Below, in pieces: positions 47,360 through 59,044 of a stretch of DNA of 64,000 bases. A program made the position numbers and the translations under genes. The stretch is from positions 62,001 through 126,000 of the forward strand of contig JAOTRT010000003.1 in the NCBI GenBank assembly GCA_030247725.1. Reading direction: 5' to 3'. Within the stretch, counting starts at the first letter, position 1. The number at the start of each line of letters is the position of its first letter. The stretch is from Candidatus Nitricoxidireducens bremensis (GTDB taxonomy: Bacteria > Pseudomonadota > Gammaproteobacteria > Burkholderiales > Rhodocyclaceae). A model generated the notes under the pieces. It had not been told where the DNA came from. It did not search any database and saw only the letters and a program-made list of their open reading frames with translations.

Positions 47360-48643
47360 ATGCGGATTCAAATCACCAACGGCCACGTCGTCGACCCGGC
47401 CAACGGCATCGACAAGCCGACGGACGTTTTCATCGCCGACGGGCGCATCGCCGGTATCGGCAAGGCACCGGCGGGCTTCGCCGCCGAGGGCACCATCGAC
47501 GCTTCCGGCTGCATCGTCTGCCCGGGCCTCGTGGATCTGGCGGCGCGCCTGCGGGAGCCGGGCTTCGAATACCGGGCAACCCTCGAATCCGAGATGGCCG
47601 CCGCCGCGGCCGGCGGCGTCACCAGCCTGGCCTGCCCGCCGGACACGGACCCGCCCCTGGATGAACCGGGGCTGGTCGAGATGCTCAAGCACCGGGCGCG
47701 GCTGCCCGAGTTCGCCCACGTCTATCCGGTCGGCGCCCTGACGGTCGGCCTCGCCGGCCAACGGCTCACCGAGATGGCGGAACTCGCCGAGGCCGGCTGC
47801 ATCGCCTTCGGCCAGGCCAACCGGGTGATCCTCGACACCCAGGTGCTGCTGCGGGCCATGCAGTACGCCTCCACCTTCGGCTTCCCGGTCTGGCTCCAGG
47901 CCCAGGACCCCTACCTGGCCCGCAACGGCGTCGCCCACGACGGCGAGGTGGCGGCCCGGCTCGGCCTGACGGGCATCCCGGTGGTGGCCGAGACCATCGC
48001 CCTGGCCACCATTCTCCACCTGGCCCAGGAGACGGGGGCCCGGCTCCACGTCACCCGCGTGTCCAGCGCCGCCGGCCTGGAGATGATCCGCGCCGCCCGC
48101 GCCGCCGGCATCGCCGTGAGCTGCGACGTGGCCGCCCACCACCTGCATCTGTGCGAGAACGACATCGGCTACTTCAATCCCCATGCCCGCCTCGATCCGC
48201 CCCTGCGCTCCCTGCGCGATCGCGACGCCCTGCGGGCGGGCCTCGCCGACGGCACGGTGGACGCCCTCTGCTCCGACCACACGCCGGTAGACGACGACGG
48301 CAAGCTGGCCCCCTTCGACGAAGTTGAAATCGGCGCCACGGCCCTGGAACTGTTGCTGCCCCTGACGCTGAAGTGGGCCACGGAGGCGAAGCTGCCGCTG
48401 GCCCGCGCCCTGGCCCGGGTCACCAGCGATCCGGCGCGCATCCTCGGTCTGGACGCCGGCACCCTCGGTGTCGGTCGCGCTGCCGACATCTGCGTCTTCG
48501 ATCCCAAGGCGTCCGTGCGCATAACGCGGGAACACCTGAAGAGCCAGGGCAAGAACACGCCCTTCCTCGGCATGGAACTGGACGGGGAAGTGCGCTTCAC
48601 CCTCATCGAGGGGCATCTCGCCTATTCGGCGCCGATGGGCTGA
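47360..48643 (+). CDS. pyrC': Dihydroorotase-like PyrC', non-catalytic ATCase partner
   Basis: 427 residues of the type I dihydroorotase fold (GLVDLAARLREPGFEY, SSAAGLEMIRAARAAGI, ALCSDHTPVDDDGK, GTLGVGRAADICVFDP). The zinc motif HxH that should stand in VDxHxHLREPG is replaced: residues 61 and 63 are Ala and Arg. The enzyme is therefore predicted to be inactive and to serve as structural partner of PyrB. An active pyrC must lie elsewhere. GTG at 47354 is an alternative start; ATG at 47360 is better spaced from GGGGGG. Confidence 0.9.
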   Translation: MRIQITNGHVVDPANGIDKPTDVFIADGRIAGIGKAPAGFAAEGTIDASGCIVCPGLVDLAARLREPGFEYRATLESEMAAAAAGGVTSLACPPDTDPPLDEPGLVEMLKHRARLPEFAHVYPVGALTVGLAGQRLTEMAELAEAGCIAFGQANRVILDTQVLLRAMQYASTFGFPVWLQAQDPYLARNGVAHDGEVAARLGLTGIPVVAETIALATILHLAQETGARLHVTRVSSAAGLEMIRAARAAGIAVSCDVAAHHLHLCENDIGYFNPHARLDPPLRSLRDRDALRAGLADGTVDALCSDHTPVDDDGKLAPFDEVEIGATALELLLPLTLKWATEAKLPLARALARVTSDPARILGLDAGTLGVGRAADICVFDPKASVRITREHLKSQGKNTPFLGMELDGEVRFTLIEGHLAYSAPMG

Positions 48644-48665
48644 GCGATACCGGACGCAGGAAGAC

Positions 48666-48690
48666 TGGCCGCGGGAGCGCGACCATTTTT
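48666..48690 (+). terminator. Possible terminator after the pyr operon
   Basis: An imperfect TGGCCGCG / CGCGACCA hairpin is followed by ATTTTTCT, 22 bases after the pyrC' stop codon. The stem has bulges. Confidence 0.4.
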
Positions 48691-48706
48691 CTCGGCTGAA
48701 TTGAGA

Positions 48707-50725
<2,019 letters not shown>

Positions 50726-51466
50726 CTATGCGAAGACACTGACGCGACCGGCGGGCGCGTCGGCGTTTGTCGCATAGGCATTCTGCACGAGCTGGCGGGT
50801 TTCGCCGGATGCTTGACGGTCCCCGGTGTCGGCCTGGGCTTCGATGGGCGCTGGGGCGGAGGCCTCGGCCTCGGAAGGCGCTTCGTTCCGGGCCGCCCGC
50901 TCCTGGCGACCGGCTTCCTGGGCGACAAGGCTTTCCTCGAAGCGCTGCTGGGCCAGATCGCTGCGGCCCTGGAGCTCCATCTGACTGCCGATGGAGGCGA
51001 CGTGGTAATCGGTGGGCGACGGGTCCCGGGGCGCCAGGGCGGCGGCCTGGATGCGCTGGCCTTTGTAGATGTTGTCTTCGGGCTTGCTCTCGGGGGAGGT
51101 GTCGATGCCGACTTCGCCGGCAACCGCATAAGCCCGGCCGTCGGGACCGTAGGTATAGGTGAAGTCGGCGGTGCTGGTGATGACGCCGCGCCCGGCCGCC
51201 AGATGGGCGCGCTCATGGTCGCGGACGCGCCGGTCTATCTGCTGGAGTTCCGCGACGATGCGCTTCTCCTCCGGGGTGAGCTCCCGGGGGGCAACGGCGT
51301 TCTTCCGGGATTCCGGCGCGGCCTGACGGTTGGCGCTCTGGGCAGTGTCGGCAGTGCCGCCCTCCCCGGACACGGTGGCGCGAATCTGGTCACGCTGCAT
51401 CATGAGGTCGATGCCGCGCGCGCCAGAAATGCCGATGGTGTTCAGTCGTGCCTGCAGGGTGGACAT
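50726..51466 (-). CDS. SprA-related / CJM1_0395-family putative metalloprotease
   Basis: 246 residues. The core RRVRDHERAHLAAGRGVITSTADFTYTYGPDGRAYAVAGEV resembles the SprA-related family of putative metallopeptidases (landmark; HERAH would be the HExxH-like motif). N- and C-terminal thirds are low complexity (Ala, Gln, Glu). No signal peptide. Function unknown. Upstream of fadH and coupled to it by a TAGGAG overlap. Confidence 0.72.
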   Translation of the reverse strand: MSTLQARLNTIGISGARGIDLMMQRDQIRATVSGEGGTADTAQSANRQAAPESRKNAVAPRELTPEEKRIVAELQQIDRRVRDHERAHLAAGRGVITSTADFTYTYGPDGRAYAVAGEVGIDTSPESKPEDNIYKGQRIQAAALAPRDPSPTDYHVASIGSQMELQGRSDLAQQRFEESLVAQEAGRQERAARNEAPSEAEASAPAPIEAQADTGDRQASGETRQLVQNAYATNADAPAGRVSVFA

Positions 51467-51591
51467 GGGGAAAATCCGGCTTGGATTGCTAAAACTATAG
51501 TCCATCCGGTCGTTAATGGAAACGGGGGTGTTCGCCCGCTAGATCCCCCGCTCAGGAGAGGCCCCTTGCCCAGGGGCAAGGGGCGCCGGCG

Positions 51592-52461
51592 TCAGACGCC
51601 GTGGGCCTTGAACCACTCCTTCATGCGGTTCCAGCCGTCTTCGGCGGGTTCCTTGCGGTAGCTCGGGCGGTAGTCCGCATGGAAGGCATGGGGGGCGTCG
51701 GCATAGACGTGGATGGAGGACTTGCCGCCGGCCTTGGCGATGGCGGCACGCATGGATTCCACATCGTCGAAGGGGATGCCTTGGTCCTTGCCGCCGTAGA
51801 GGCCCAGGACCGGAGCCTTGAGTTCGCCGGCCAGGTCCAGCGGATATTTCGGAGTCCGGTCGTTGATTTCGCCGTCGAGGCGACCGTACCAGGCAACCCC
51901 CGCCTTGACCGCCGGATTGTGGGCGCTGTAGAGCCAGGTGATGCGTCCCCCCCAGCAGAAGCCGGTGATGCCCAAGCGCGCGGTATTGCCGCCGTTGCCG
52001 CCAGCCCAGGCCACGCAGGCGTCCAGGTCGGCCATGACTTCCGCGTCGGGCACCTTGGCGACGATGCCGGAAAGGATTTCCTGCACGTTGCCGAGCTTGC
52101 GCGGGTCGCCGTAGCGGGCGAACAGTTCGGGAGCGATGGCCTGGTAGCCGAGCTTGGCGAGGCGCCGGCAGACGTCGGCGATGTATTCGTGCACACCGAA
52201 GATTTCCGACACCACGAGCACGAGCGGGAAGCCCGATCCGGTTGCCGGCTGGGCACGGTAGGCGACGAGTTCGCCGCCCTTGACCGGCACCTTGATTTCT
52301 CCCGCGAGCAGTCCTTCCGTATCGGTCTTGATCGCCGTCTGGGCGGCAATCGGCTGGGTGGCGAGGGCGAAGCCGGCGCCGAGGGCCGTGACGATGAAGC
52401 CGCGGCGGGTAAAGCCGACTTCGGGGACCAGGCTGTCGAATTCCGGTTGGGTGTTGGTCAT
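51592..52461 (-). CDS. Dienelactone hydrolase-family protein with Tat signal
   Basis: 289 residues. N-terminal twin-arginine signal ([20 protein letters not shown]), then the dienelactone hydrolase fold with nucleophile GFCWGG (cysteine), acid in [10 protein letters not shown] and histidine in [34 protein letters not shown] is also typical. Classical members open dienelactones in chloroaromatic degradation; no catabolic genes are adjacent, so the substrate is open. The open frame beyond the ATG is not coding. Confidence 0.88.
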   Translation of the reverse strand: MTNTQPEFDSLVPEVGFTRRGFIVTALGAGFALATQPIAAQTAIKTDTEGLLAGEIKVPVKGGELVAYRAQPATGSGFPLVLVVSEIFGVHEYIADVCRRLAKLGYQAIAPELFARYGDPRKLGNVQEILSGIVAKVPDAEVMADLDACVAWAGGNGGNTARLGITGFCWGGRITWLYSAHNPAVKAGVAWYGRLDGEINDRTPKYPLDLAGELKAPVLGLYGGKDQGIPFDDVESMRAAIAKAGGKSSIHVYADAPHAFHADYRPSYRKEPAEDGWNRMKEWFKAHGV

Positions 52462-52582
52462 TTTTCTCTCCTCAGGTTGGGGTGCCCAAAAGTACGCTTC
52501 ATAGCGGGCAATTTCAACAGCCGCCGGCATAGGGGCATCCCGCTTCGGCCTGGATCGCCGCAAGAGGCGTCCCGGAAACGAA

Positions 52583-52604
52583 AACGCCGGCAAAAGCCGG
52601 CGTT
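52583..52604 (-). terminator. Rho-independent terminator after the two-partner secretion operon
   Basis: Minus strand: a perfect AACGCCGGC / GCCGGCGTT stem with a TTTT loop followed by TTCGTTTCC, 22 bases after the FecR-domain gene. Confidence 0.65.
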
Positions 52605-52625
52605 GCGGGAATGGCGGGATACCGG

Positions 52626-53333
52626 CTACAGGGCGCACTCCCCTTCCTTGGTCTTGCCGATGCCCTGGCCGCCGCCCTTGTTCTGGGAGATGGCGGGAGG
52701 CATGGTGACCTGGATGCCCTGTTGCGGCGGCACCACCTGGGGCGGCGTCTGGGGACCGGCGACATAGCCGAACTGGCCGGCGTTGATCTGCTGCTGGCCG
52801 GCGCCGTTGCGCACCACGATGGCGCCGTCGGCCACGTCCAGGTGCAGGCCGTTGGGCGGCGGCAGGCCGGTGGTCGTCGGCACGCCGCCGCAGTCGCCCT
52901 GGCACAGCAGGGCGCCGAAGTGGGTGCCGCGGATGCCGATGGTAGCCGTGACGGTGGAGAAATTGACCTTGTCGCGGTTGCGCTTGCCGATGAGCCCGGT
53001 GACGGCCCGCAGGCCGCCCTTGAGCATGGACAGCACCACGTTGTCGCCTTCCGGCTTGGCCTGGTTGTAGGCGTAGGACTCGATCTTCAACTGGGAGCTG
53101 GGCCGCATCACGACTTCGCCGCCGTCGGCGAACTTGATGCGGGCGTAGGTCTCCTCCTCGGTGGTGAGGAGGTCCCCTTCCTTGACTTCCGACTTGACGG
53201 ACAACAGCTTGGTCGAACCGTCCGGCCGCTTGACCGAGAGGGTACCCGACAGGTGGGTGATCAAGCCCGTCTGCTGCGCGTGGGCCGCCAAGCCGAAGCC
53301 GAGGGCCGCGATCAGGAAGAGGAACTTACGCAC
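52626..53333 (-). CDS. FecR-domain secreted protein
   Basis: 235 residues with a signal peptide ([17 protein letters not shown]) and a FecR domain: [45 protein letters not shown] (landmark), [17 protein letters not shown] and [25 protein letters not shown]. Such proteins are periplasmic or surface proteins often next to adhesins. A Cys pair (LCQGDC) follows the GIRGT motif. GTG start overlaps the end of the large exoprotein gene, so it is part of that operon. Confidence 0.83.
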   Translation of the reverse strand: MRKFLFLIAALGFGLAAHAQQTGLITHLSGTLSVKRPDGSTKLLSVKSEVKEGDLLTTEEETYARIKFADGGEVVMRPSSQLKIESYAYNQAKPEGDNVVLSMLKGGLRAVTGLIGKRNRDKVNFSTVTATIGIRGTHFGALLCQGDCGGVPTTTGLPPPNGLHLDVADGAIVVRNGAGQQQINAGQFGYVAGPQTPPQVVPPQQGIQVTMPPAISQNKGGGQGIGKTKEGECAL

Positions 53334-56300
53334 TGCACTTGCCCACAGGTTTCTTGCCGGAGGATTTGTCATCTTTCTTGTCACCCGAGTCGGCCGACTT
53401 CTTGTCGCCCTTCTTGTCGTCTTTCTTGTCTTCCTTCTTGTCGTCTTTCTTGTCGCCCTTGCCGTTGGCGCCGTCCTTGTCCGACGCGGCCGACTTGGAG
53501 CCGTCCGAGGATTTGGAGCCGTCGCCCGAGGAGGTGCCGCTGCCTGAATCCTTGGTGCCGCTACCGGAATCCCCCGTGCCGGTACCCGATGAAGTCGTCC
53601 CGCCGGTGGTTCCCGTCGGGGTCGTGCCGCTGCCGGACGTGGTGGAGGTGCCCGTCGAGGCCCCCCCCGTGCCGCCGGTATCGGTGCTGCCGAACTGGCC
53701 GGCGGTGCCGCCGATAGTCTGATTGCCCACGGTCGGCAGGGTCGAGGTGCCTCCCGTCGTCGGTGGTGGCGGCGGGGGCGGGACATTGGAAGTCTGGGTG
53801 CTGCTGGTGGTCGAGGTGGTCGTGGACGACGTGCTGTTGGTTACCGTAGTGATGACGTCCGTCACCACGCTCGGGGCCGTGGTCACAACACCATATTTCA
53901 TCGCCAGGCCGGCGCCTGCGGTCGCCGGATTCGAATGGGAGCTGACGAACAGGCCGCTGCCGTTGGCGACAGAACTCGTTGTCGTTACGCCGTTGATGAC
54001 GACGCCGCCGGTCGAGCGATTCGTGAAATCCAGCGTGATGGTGGAGGGCAGCCCGGCGAGCAGATAGGAGGCGTAGGCGCTAGACGCCTCGTTGAGGTAC
54101 AAGGTGGAGGCCGTCCCGGTCAGCGTCAGGGAAACGTCGGTGGAACCGTAGATGTAGGCGCCGTCGTTGAGCTTGATGTTGCCCGACACGTTGCCGGTGA
54201 CCGCCCCGGAGGTGGCCTTGAGGAAGGTGCTGGTGCCGCCGTAGCCGTTGGCGACCAGGTCGGTACCCGAGAATTTCAGGCTGCTGGTTCCCGTGACGCC
54301 GGAACCGAGCTGGATGTTGCCCCCGTTCAGGGTGACATTGGCGCCATCCACGGCGTGGTCGATCTGCAGCTTGCCGCCCGCCGACAGCGTGACGTCGGAA
54401 CTGCTGTAGGACAGGGTACCGCCGGTCGTCAGGTCGCCGGCTGCGGCGAGTCTGACCTTGCCGGGCGTTCCACCGCCGCTGAACGGGGTTCCGCTCACGT
54501 TGGTGATGTTGCTTCCCGACTGCACATAAAGATCGACGCCGGCGACGCCGCGGAAATGGTGGTTCGCCGTCAGGGCGATGGGGCCGGCGTAGTAGAAATA
54601 GACGGACGGATTGTTGGTCGCGCTGTCGATCAGGGAAAGGTTGGCGGGCAGGTTGTCGATGGCGCGGATGGAAATGCCGCCGTAGGTGGCGGCCGTTTCC
54701 ACCGTTGCGTTGATGGACGAGGCGCTCTGGACGTCGGTGCTGATGGCAAGACCGCCGGAGGCTCCGCCGTAGTAGCTGGTCAGGGTGACGGTGTTCGCCT
54801 TGATGTTGGCGGTGCCGCTGGTTTCACCGGTCGGTTCGAGGATGGCCCCGCCGGCCTTGATGTCCACCGTGCCGCCTTGGGCGTCGATGAAGCCGATAGT
54901 GGCCGATTTTCCGGGGTTGTAGATGCCCGAGCCCATGTTGTAGCCGGCCTTGATATTGACCGTCTGCCCGCTAAGGTCCGTGCGCACGGTTTTCAGGGCG
55001 ACATTATCCTGACCGAGGATGTCGATGGTGCCGGTTCCGCCCAGCACCGTGGTCCCCGAGGCGTCGATACTGCCGACGGAATTCGAACCGCCGTAGGCCT
55101 TGTAGGTGACGCCGGACCCGCCGGTCAGCGTGCCGGTCACGGCAAGATTGCCGCCGTAGCCCGAGCTCACGCCGTCGTTGAATCCAGTGGTCACACTTAT
55201 CTCGGCAGCGCCGGTTACCGTGCCACCGAGGGAAATATCCCCGCCGCCATAAATCTTGACGGAGGTGCCCGCTCCGCTGCCATAGACGACGCTGCCGGAA
55301 GACTGGGTCACCTTGCCGGTGCTCGTACCTTTGGCGATGGCTCCAATGACCACGCCGCCGCCGTAGCCATCGATGCGGCTCGTGCTCGCAAGCTGGATGT
55401 TGCCGCCGGAGGGAGAGGCTCCGCCGGTCGTTGCGCCGGCCCGCAGATCCACCCCGGTGCCGCCGTAGATCGATCCGGAAACGCTGAGGTCGCTGTAGGC
55501 GCTGACGAGAACCGAGCCGCTGTTGGCCTCGATGACGCCGCCAATGCTGGCTGTGCCCCCGTAAACACTGCCGCCGTAGGTCTGGATCGACACCGCCGTG
55601 GACGTAGCCGGCCCCTTGACGACGGTACCGCTGTCGATGTCGAGATTGCCACCTTCGCTGTTCTCGCTGGAGATGCCGTAGCCGGACTTCAGCGTGATTT
55701 CCGCCGGGCCGGTGCCATAGCTGCCCAAGTAAACCTTTTTCCCGCCGCCACTGGTCTTCAGGTTCCGTCCGGCAGAGATCTTGTATTCGCCGGCCGCGGT
55801 TCCCAGGGCACCGCCGTAGCTGCCGACCCAGACGTCGCCATAGCCGGTGGTATCGGAACTCGCCGTCATGGTGATATTGCCGGCTGCGCGGATATCTATT
55901 TTCGTGGCTGTGGCCGTAGCGGTTTGGGAGCCGCTGCCGATCATGACGGCACCCTTGTTGCCCGTCATGGTGATGTCGCCGCCGTAGACGCTGATACCCA
56001 CGTTGGCGCCGTACTGGAGGGAACCGATCATGGCGCCGCCGCCGGTGCCCGTACCGCCGGCCATAGCCAGGTTGCCACCATAGACGGCGAGAGTCACGTT
56101 GGCAGCCTTGTCGTTGCCGATACCGGCCCCGGTCGTGAAACTTTCCTGGGCGGTCCGGGTACCGCCGCCGCCCGTCATGGTGACGTCGCCGTAGGAAATG
56201 ATGATGGCGCTGCCGTAGGCGCCGAGATAGGCGCCGCCATAGGTGGAACTATCTCCGCTGGCGGTGAGGGTGATGCCCTTGGCGCGGATTTCCTGGGTCC

Positions 56301-58848
56301 CGGTGCCCGCCGTATCGCTGCCGGCGGAAATGCCGGCGGAATTATCTACATGGTGGTACTTGAGGTCGGCCCCATAGACCATGGTGCCGCCGGAACTGCC
56401 GCCCGTGATCGAGATCACGGGATGGTTGTTGGAGTCGCCGCTGCTGCTCCAGATCTTCTGGGTGCCGGTCGTCTCGTTGTTGATCATGGCTTCATTGCCG
56501 TTGCCGCCCGAGCCGCCCACCAGGGTCAGATTGCCGCCACCGTAGAAGTCGATGGTCTGGTCGCCGAAGGCGTTGCGGATGCTGGCCTTGTTATGGCTCG
56601 ATACCGAGGAACAGGCGGAGCCGCAACTCGAATCGTAGTACCCACCGGCGCCCGTTCCCGCTCCACCGGCCATGTAGAGGTGGCCGCCGCCATAGATACC
56701 GATGGTCTGGCTTCCGGTGGAATTGTTGTTCTGCTGGATGCCGGCGAAGTTGTTGTAGCTGCCTGTTCCGCCGCCGCCGTAGATGCCAATCCCGCCAGCA
56801 TAGACAGTGACGGCCTGACTGCCGTAGGCTTCCAGAACGGCCGCATTGTCGTGGCCGGAGGCGCCGGCCTTCAGGTAGACGCCCTTCGCAACGACTGTCT
56901 GGCTGCCGGAAGACTGGAAGAGCACCGCGCCGCCGTATACGAGTTGTCCGCCATAGCTGGCGTTGCTCACGGCACCGCCGTAAAGGGCGATGTAGCCCGA
57001 GCTGGTATCAGCCTTAAGCGTCTGGCTGCTGCCAGCCTTGAGCCACACGCCTGCGCCATATGTGCCGCTGTAGGCGCTGCCGGTTTCGCTGCCGTAGGCA
57101 ACGATGTTCTTGCCGGCGACCAACATTGTCGAAGAGGCATTGACTGTCGTACCGCTCGTCGCGGTCGTGCTGCCGAAGCTGATGCCGCCTCCGCCGTAGA
57201 TATTGACGATGCCGGCGCTGATGTTCGAATTCGCGATGCTGACGTTGCCCTTGTTGGCGACGACGTTCGTTTCGGTAGGGCTGGCGGTGCCGTCCCAGCC
57301 GGCCACCAGCGTAAGCGTCGCGACGTTTGAGATGCTGCTGTTTCCATCGATCGAAATGTTGCCCGTGGCGCTGCCGCCGCCGTAAGCCAGCAGCGACAGA
57401 CTGTTGCCGGAACCGGTGATCGACGCTCCCGTCATGGTGATGTTGCCGTTGCCGCCCGAGCCGCCGTAAGCCAGGGTCTGGATCGTCACGGAACTGCTGC
57501 TTAGTGCCGCATTGATGGTTCCATCCGTGATCGTCGACTGAGTGCCCGGATCAAAAGGATTTGACCCAAGTCCAGCATCGGTGCCACTCACAATCTCGAT
57601 ATCGGCCGGATCGAGCAGCCATTCGCCGGTCCTGCCCATCGGCGCCCGGGTATCGACACGTGCGCCATTAGCATCGAGGAAACGATGGCCCGATGTTTCG
57701 ATGAATCCGCCGTTGCCCGATTGAAGGCCGCCCCTGGCGGACATGCTGCCGAGGGCGCGGGTGGTGTCGTCGGACCAGACGATGATCCTGCCGCCGTCGC
57801 CGTTCTCGACGGCATCGGCTTTCAGCAGGGCATCGCGGCCGAAGTAGGTGATACGGGCGTTCTGGACGTCCGGATTTTTGCCCTGGAAATCGCCGCCGAC
57901 GAGGATCGTGCCGCCGCCGTTGGTGCCGGAAGCGTCGATGGTCGCCTGGTCCATGACCGCCACACGGTCGCCGAGCACTTCGACCCGTCCGCCCTTGGTT
58001 CCGGTGGCGACGATGCGACCGGCGCCGTCCACGTAGGTGTCCTTGCTGGCCTTGAGGAAGATGCGCCCGCCTTCGTTCACCACGCTGGAGGCGTTGAGGG
58101 TGCCCGAGTTGCGGACGATGACGCCGGCCATGCCGATGCGGCCGGCATCGGCGATGACGGTGCCCAGGTTGGTGACATTGCCTTCGCTGCCCGTCACCTC
58201 GACCTTCACGCCCGGCGTTCCCGTATCGATCAGGTTGACGGTTTCACCCGCCGCCAGGATGGTTTCGCCGCCGGGGGTGGTGATGGTGCCCAGGTTGGTC
58301 ACCGAGGCACCGATCAGATAGACGGAACCACCGGACGGGGCCGTGATGGTGCCCTGGTTGACGAAGCTGCCGGCGCCCGGCGTCGCCTGGGTGTTGAGGC
58401 GGTTGGCGAGGAAGTCGGCATCGCCGATCCGCAGGGTCGAACCGACGAATCCGCCCGTGTCGATCACACCGCTGGCGCCAACCATGATGCCGGCCGGGTT
58501 GACGAGCCAGACCTTGCCGTTGGAGGCGAGAGTGCCGTAGATTTGGGAGGGATCGGCGGTGACCACCCGGTTCAGGACGGCGCTGGAGGCGGACGCCTGC
58601 TGGAAGTAGGTCGTCTTGCCGGCGCCGATGCTGAAGGTATCCCAGTTGATGATGGTGCCGTTGCTGTTCGTCACCGTCAGGACGTTCGCCGTCTGGCTGA
58701 AGGTGGCGGACCCGCTCACGACCGTCGGATTGGTCGGCAACTGGGTGAAGGCGGGAGCGCTGACGAAACAGCCGGCGACAGCGGCTGCAAGGAGCCGGGA
58801 GCGGGGGCTGAAGCGTCGGGACGCCGAAAATCTGGATGGATGCGCCAT
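53326..58848 (-). CDS. Two-partner secretion exoprotein (filamentous hemagglutinin family)
   Basis: 1840 residues. Signal peptide (RLLAAAVAGCFVSAPAF), then a TPS secretion domain with NSNGTIINW (61-69), FSIGAGKTTYFQQ and VWLVNPAGIMVG. A very long glycine-rich beta-helix body follows, with at least 20 YGG motifs (IYGGGGISFG, VYGGDITMTG). A Ser/Thr/Gly linker then leads to a Lys/Asp-rich tail with DDKKEDKKDDKKGDKK repeats. The TpsB pore gene lies 196 bases upstream on the same strand. It should be exported to the surface as an adhesin or biofilm component. ATG at 58848 has GGAG six bases away. Confidence 0.9.
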   Translation of the reverse strand: MAHPSRFSASRRFSPRSRLLAAAVAGCFVSAPAFTQLPTNPTVVSGSATFSQTANVLTVTNSNGTIINWDTFSIGAGKTTYFQQASASSAVLNRVVTADPSQIYGTLASNGKVWLVNPAGIMVGASGVIDTGGFVGSTLRIGDADFLANRLNTQATPGAGSFVNQGTITAPSGGSVYLIGASVTNLGTITTPGGETILAAGETVNLIDTGTPGVKVEVTGSEGNVTNLGTVIADAGRIGMAGVIVRNSGTLNASSVVNEGGRIFLKASKDTYVDGAGRIVATGTKGGRVEVLGDRVAVMDQATIDASGTNGGGTILVGGDFQGKNPDVQNARITYFGRDALLKADAVENGDGGRIIVWSDDTTRALGSMSARGGLQSGNGGFIETSGHRFLDANGARVDTRAPMGRTGEWLLDPADIEIVSGTDAGLGSNPFDPGTQSTITDGTINAALSSSSVTIQTLAYGGSGGNGNITMTGASITGSGNSLSLLAYGGGSATGNISIDGNSSISNVATLTLVAGWDGTASPTETNVVANKGNVSIANSNISAGIVNIYGGGGISFGSTTATSGTTVNASSTMLVAGKNIVAYGSETGSAYSGTYGAGVWLKAGSSQTLKADTSSGYIALYGGAVSNASYGGQLVYGGAVLFQSSGSQTVVAKGVYLKAGASGHDNAAVLEAYGSQAVTVYAGGIGIYGGGGTGSYNNFAGIQQNNNSTGSQTIGIYGGGHLYMAGGAGTGAGGYYDSSCGSACSSVSSHNKASIRNAFGDQTIDFYGGGNLTLVGGSGGNGNEAMINNETTGTQKIWSSSGDSNNHPVISITGGSSGGTMVYGADLKYHHVDNSAGISAGSDTAGTGTQEIRAKGITLTASGDSSTYGGAYLGAYGSAIIISYGDVTMTGGGGTRTAQESFTTGAGIGNDKAANVTLAVYGGNLAMAGGTGTGGGAMIGSLQYGANVGISVYGGDITMTGNKGAVMIGSGSQTATATATKIDIRAAGNITMTASSDTTGYGDVWVGSYGGALGTAAGEYKISAGRNLKTSGGGKKVYLGSYGTGPAEITLKSGYGISSENSEGGNLDIDSGTVVKGPATSTAVSIQTYGGSVYGGTASIGGVIEANSGSVLVSAYSDLSVSGSIYGGTGVDLRAGATTGGASPSGGNIQLASTSRIDGYGGGVVIGAIAKGTSTGKVTQSSGSVVYGSGAGTSVKIYGGGDISLGGTVTGAAEISVTTGFNDGVSSGYGGNLAVTGTLTGGSGVTYKAYGGSNSVGSIDASGTTVLGGTGTIDILGQDNVALKTVRTDLSGQTVNIKAGYNMGSGIYNPGKSATIGFIDAQGGTVDIKAGGAILEPTGETSGTANIKANTVTLTSYYGGASGGLAISTDVQSASSINATVETAATYGGISIRAIDNLPANLSLIDSATNNPSVYFYYAGPIALTANHHFRGVAGVDLYVQSGSNITNVSGTPFSGGGTPGKVRLAAAGDLTTGGTLSYSSSDVTLSAGGKLQIDHAVDGANVTLNGGNIQLGSGVTGTSSLKFSGTDLVANGYGGTSTFLKATSGAVTGNVSGNIKLNDGAYIYGSTDVSLTLTGTASTLYLNEASSAYASYLLAGLPSTITLDFTNRSTGGVVINGVTTTSSVANGSGLFVSSHSNPATAGAGLAMKYGVVTTAPSVVTDVITTVTNSTSSTTTSTTSSTQTSNVPPPPPPPTTGGTSTLPTVGNQTIGGTAGQFGSTDTGGTGGASTGTSTTSGSGTTPTGTTGGTTSSGTGTGDSGSGTKDSGSGTSSGDGSKSSDGSKSAASDKDGANGKGDKKDDKKEDKKDDKKGDKKSADSGDKKDDKSSGKKPVGKCSA

Positions 58849-59044
58849 CGGGAACTCCAAGCGGGGGAGGGTCTAGGCTTCCGGGGGCAAGAATGCCGCC
58901 GGCTGCGCCCGCCAAGCAATAACCACAGGATAAGTATAGGGTTCGCGCGGCACCAGTGGAATATTCTGGCGATGGACGGTTGGCGCGGCCCGCTTGACGC
59001 GGACCCGGGCGCTCGCGGCGGAGGCCATGGTCAGGGTTTCCCGG

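Noticed and set aside
53390..53480. CRISPR-like short tandem repeats
   Set aside because: These are the [22 protein letters not shown] codon repeats of the Lys/Asp tail of the exoprotein, with no spacers of constant length.
53935..57330. 1131-residue plus-strand frame opposite the exoprotein gene
   Set aside because: Long only because the repeated glycine-rich codons leave few stops in that frame. There is no signal, no domain and no ribosome-binding site.
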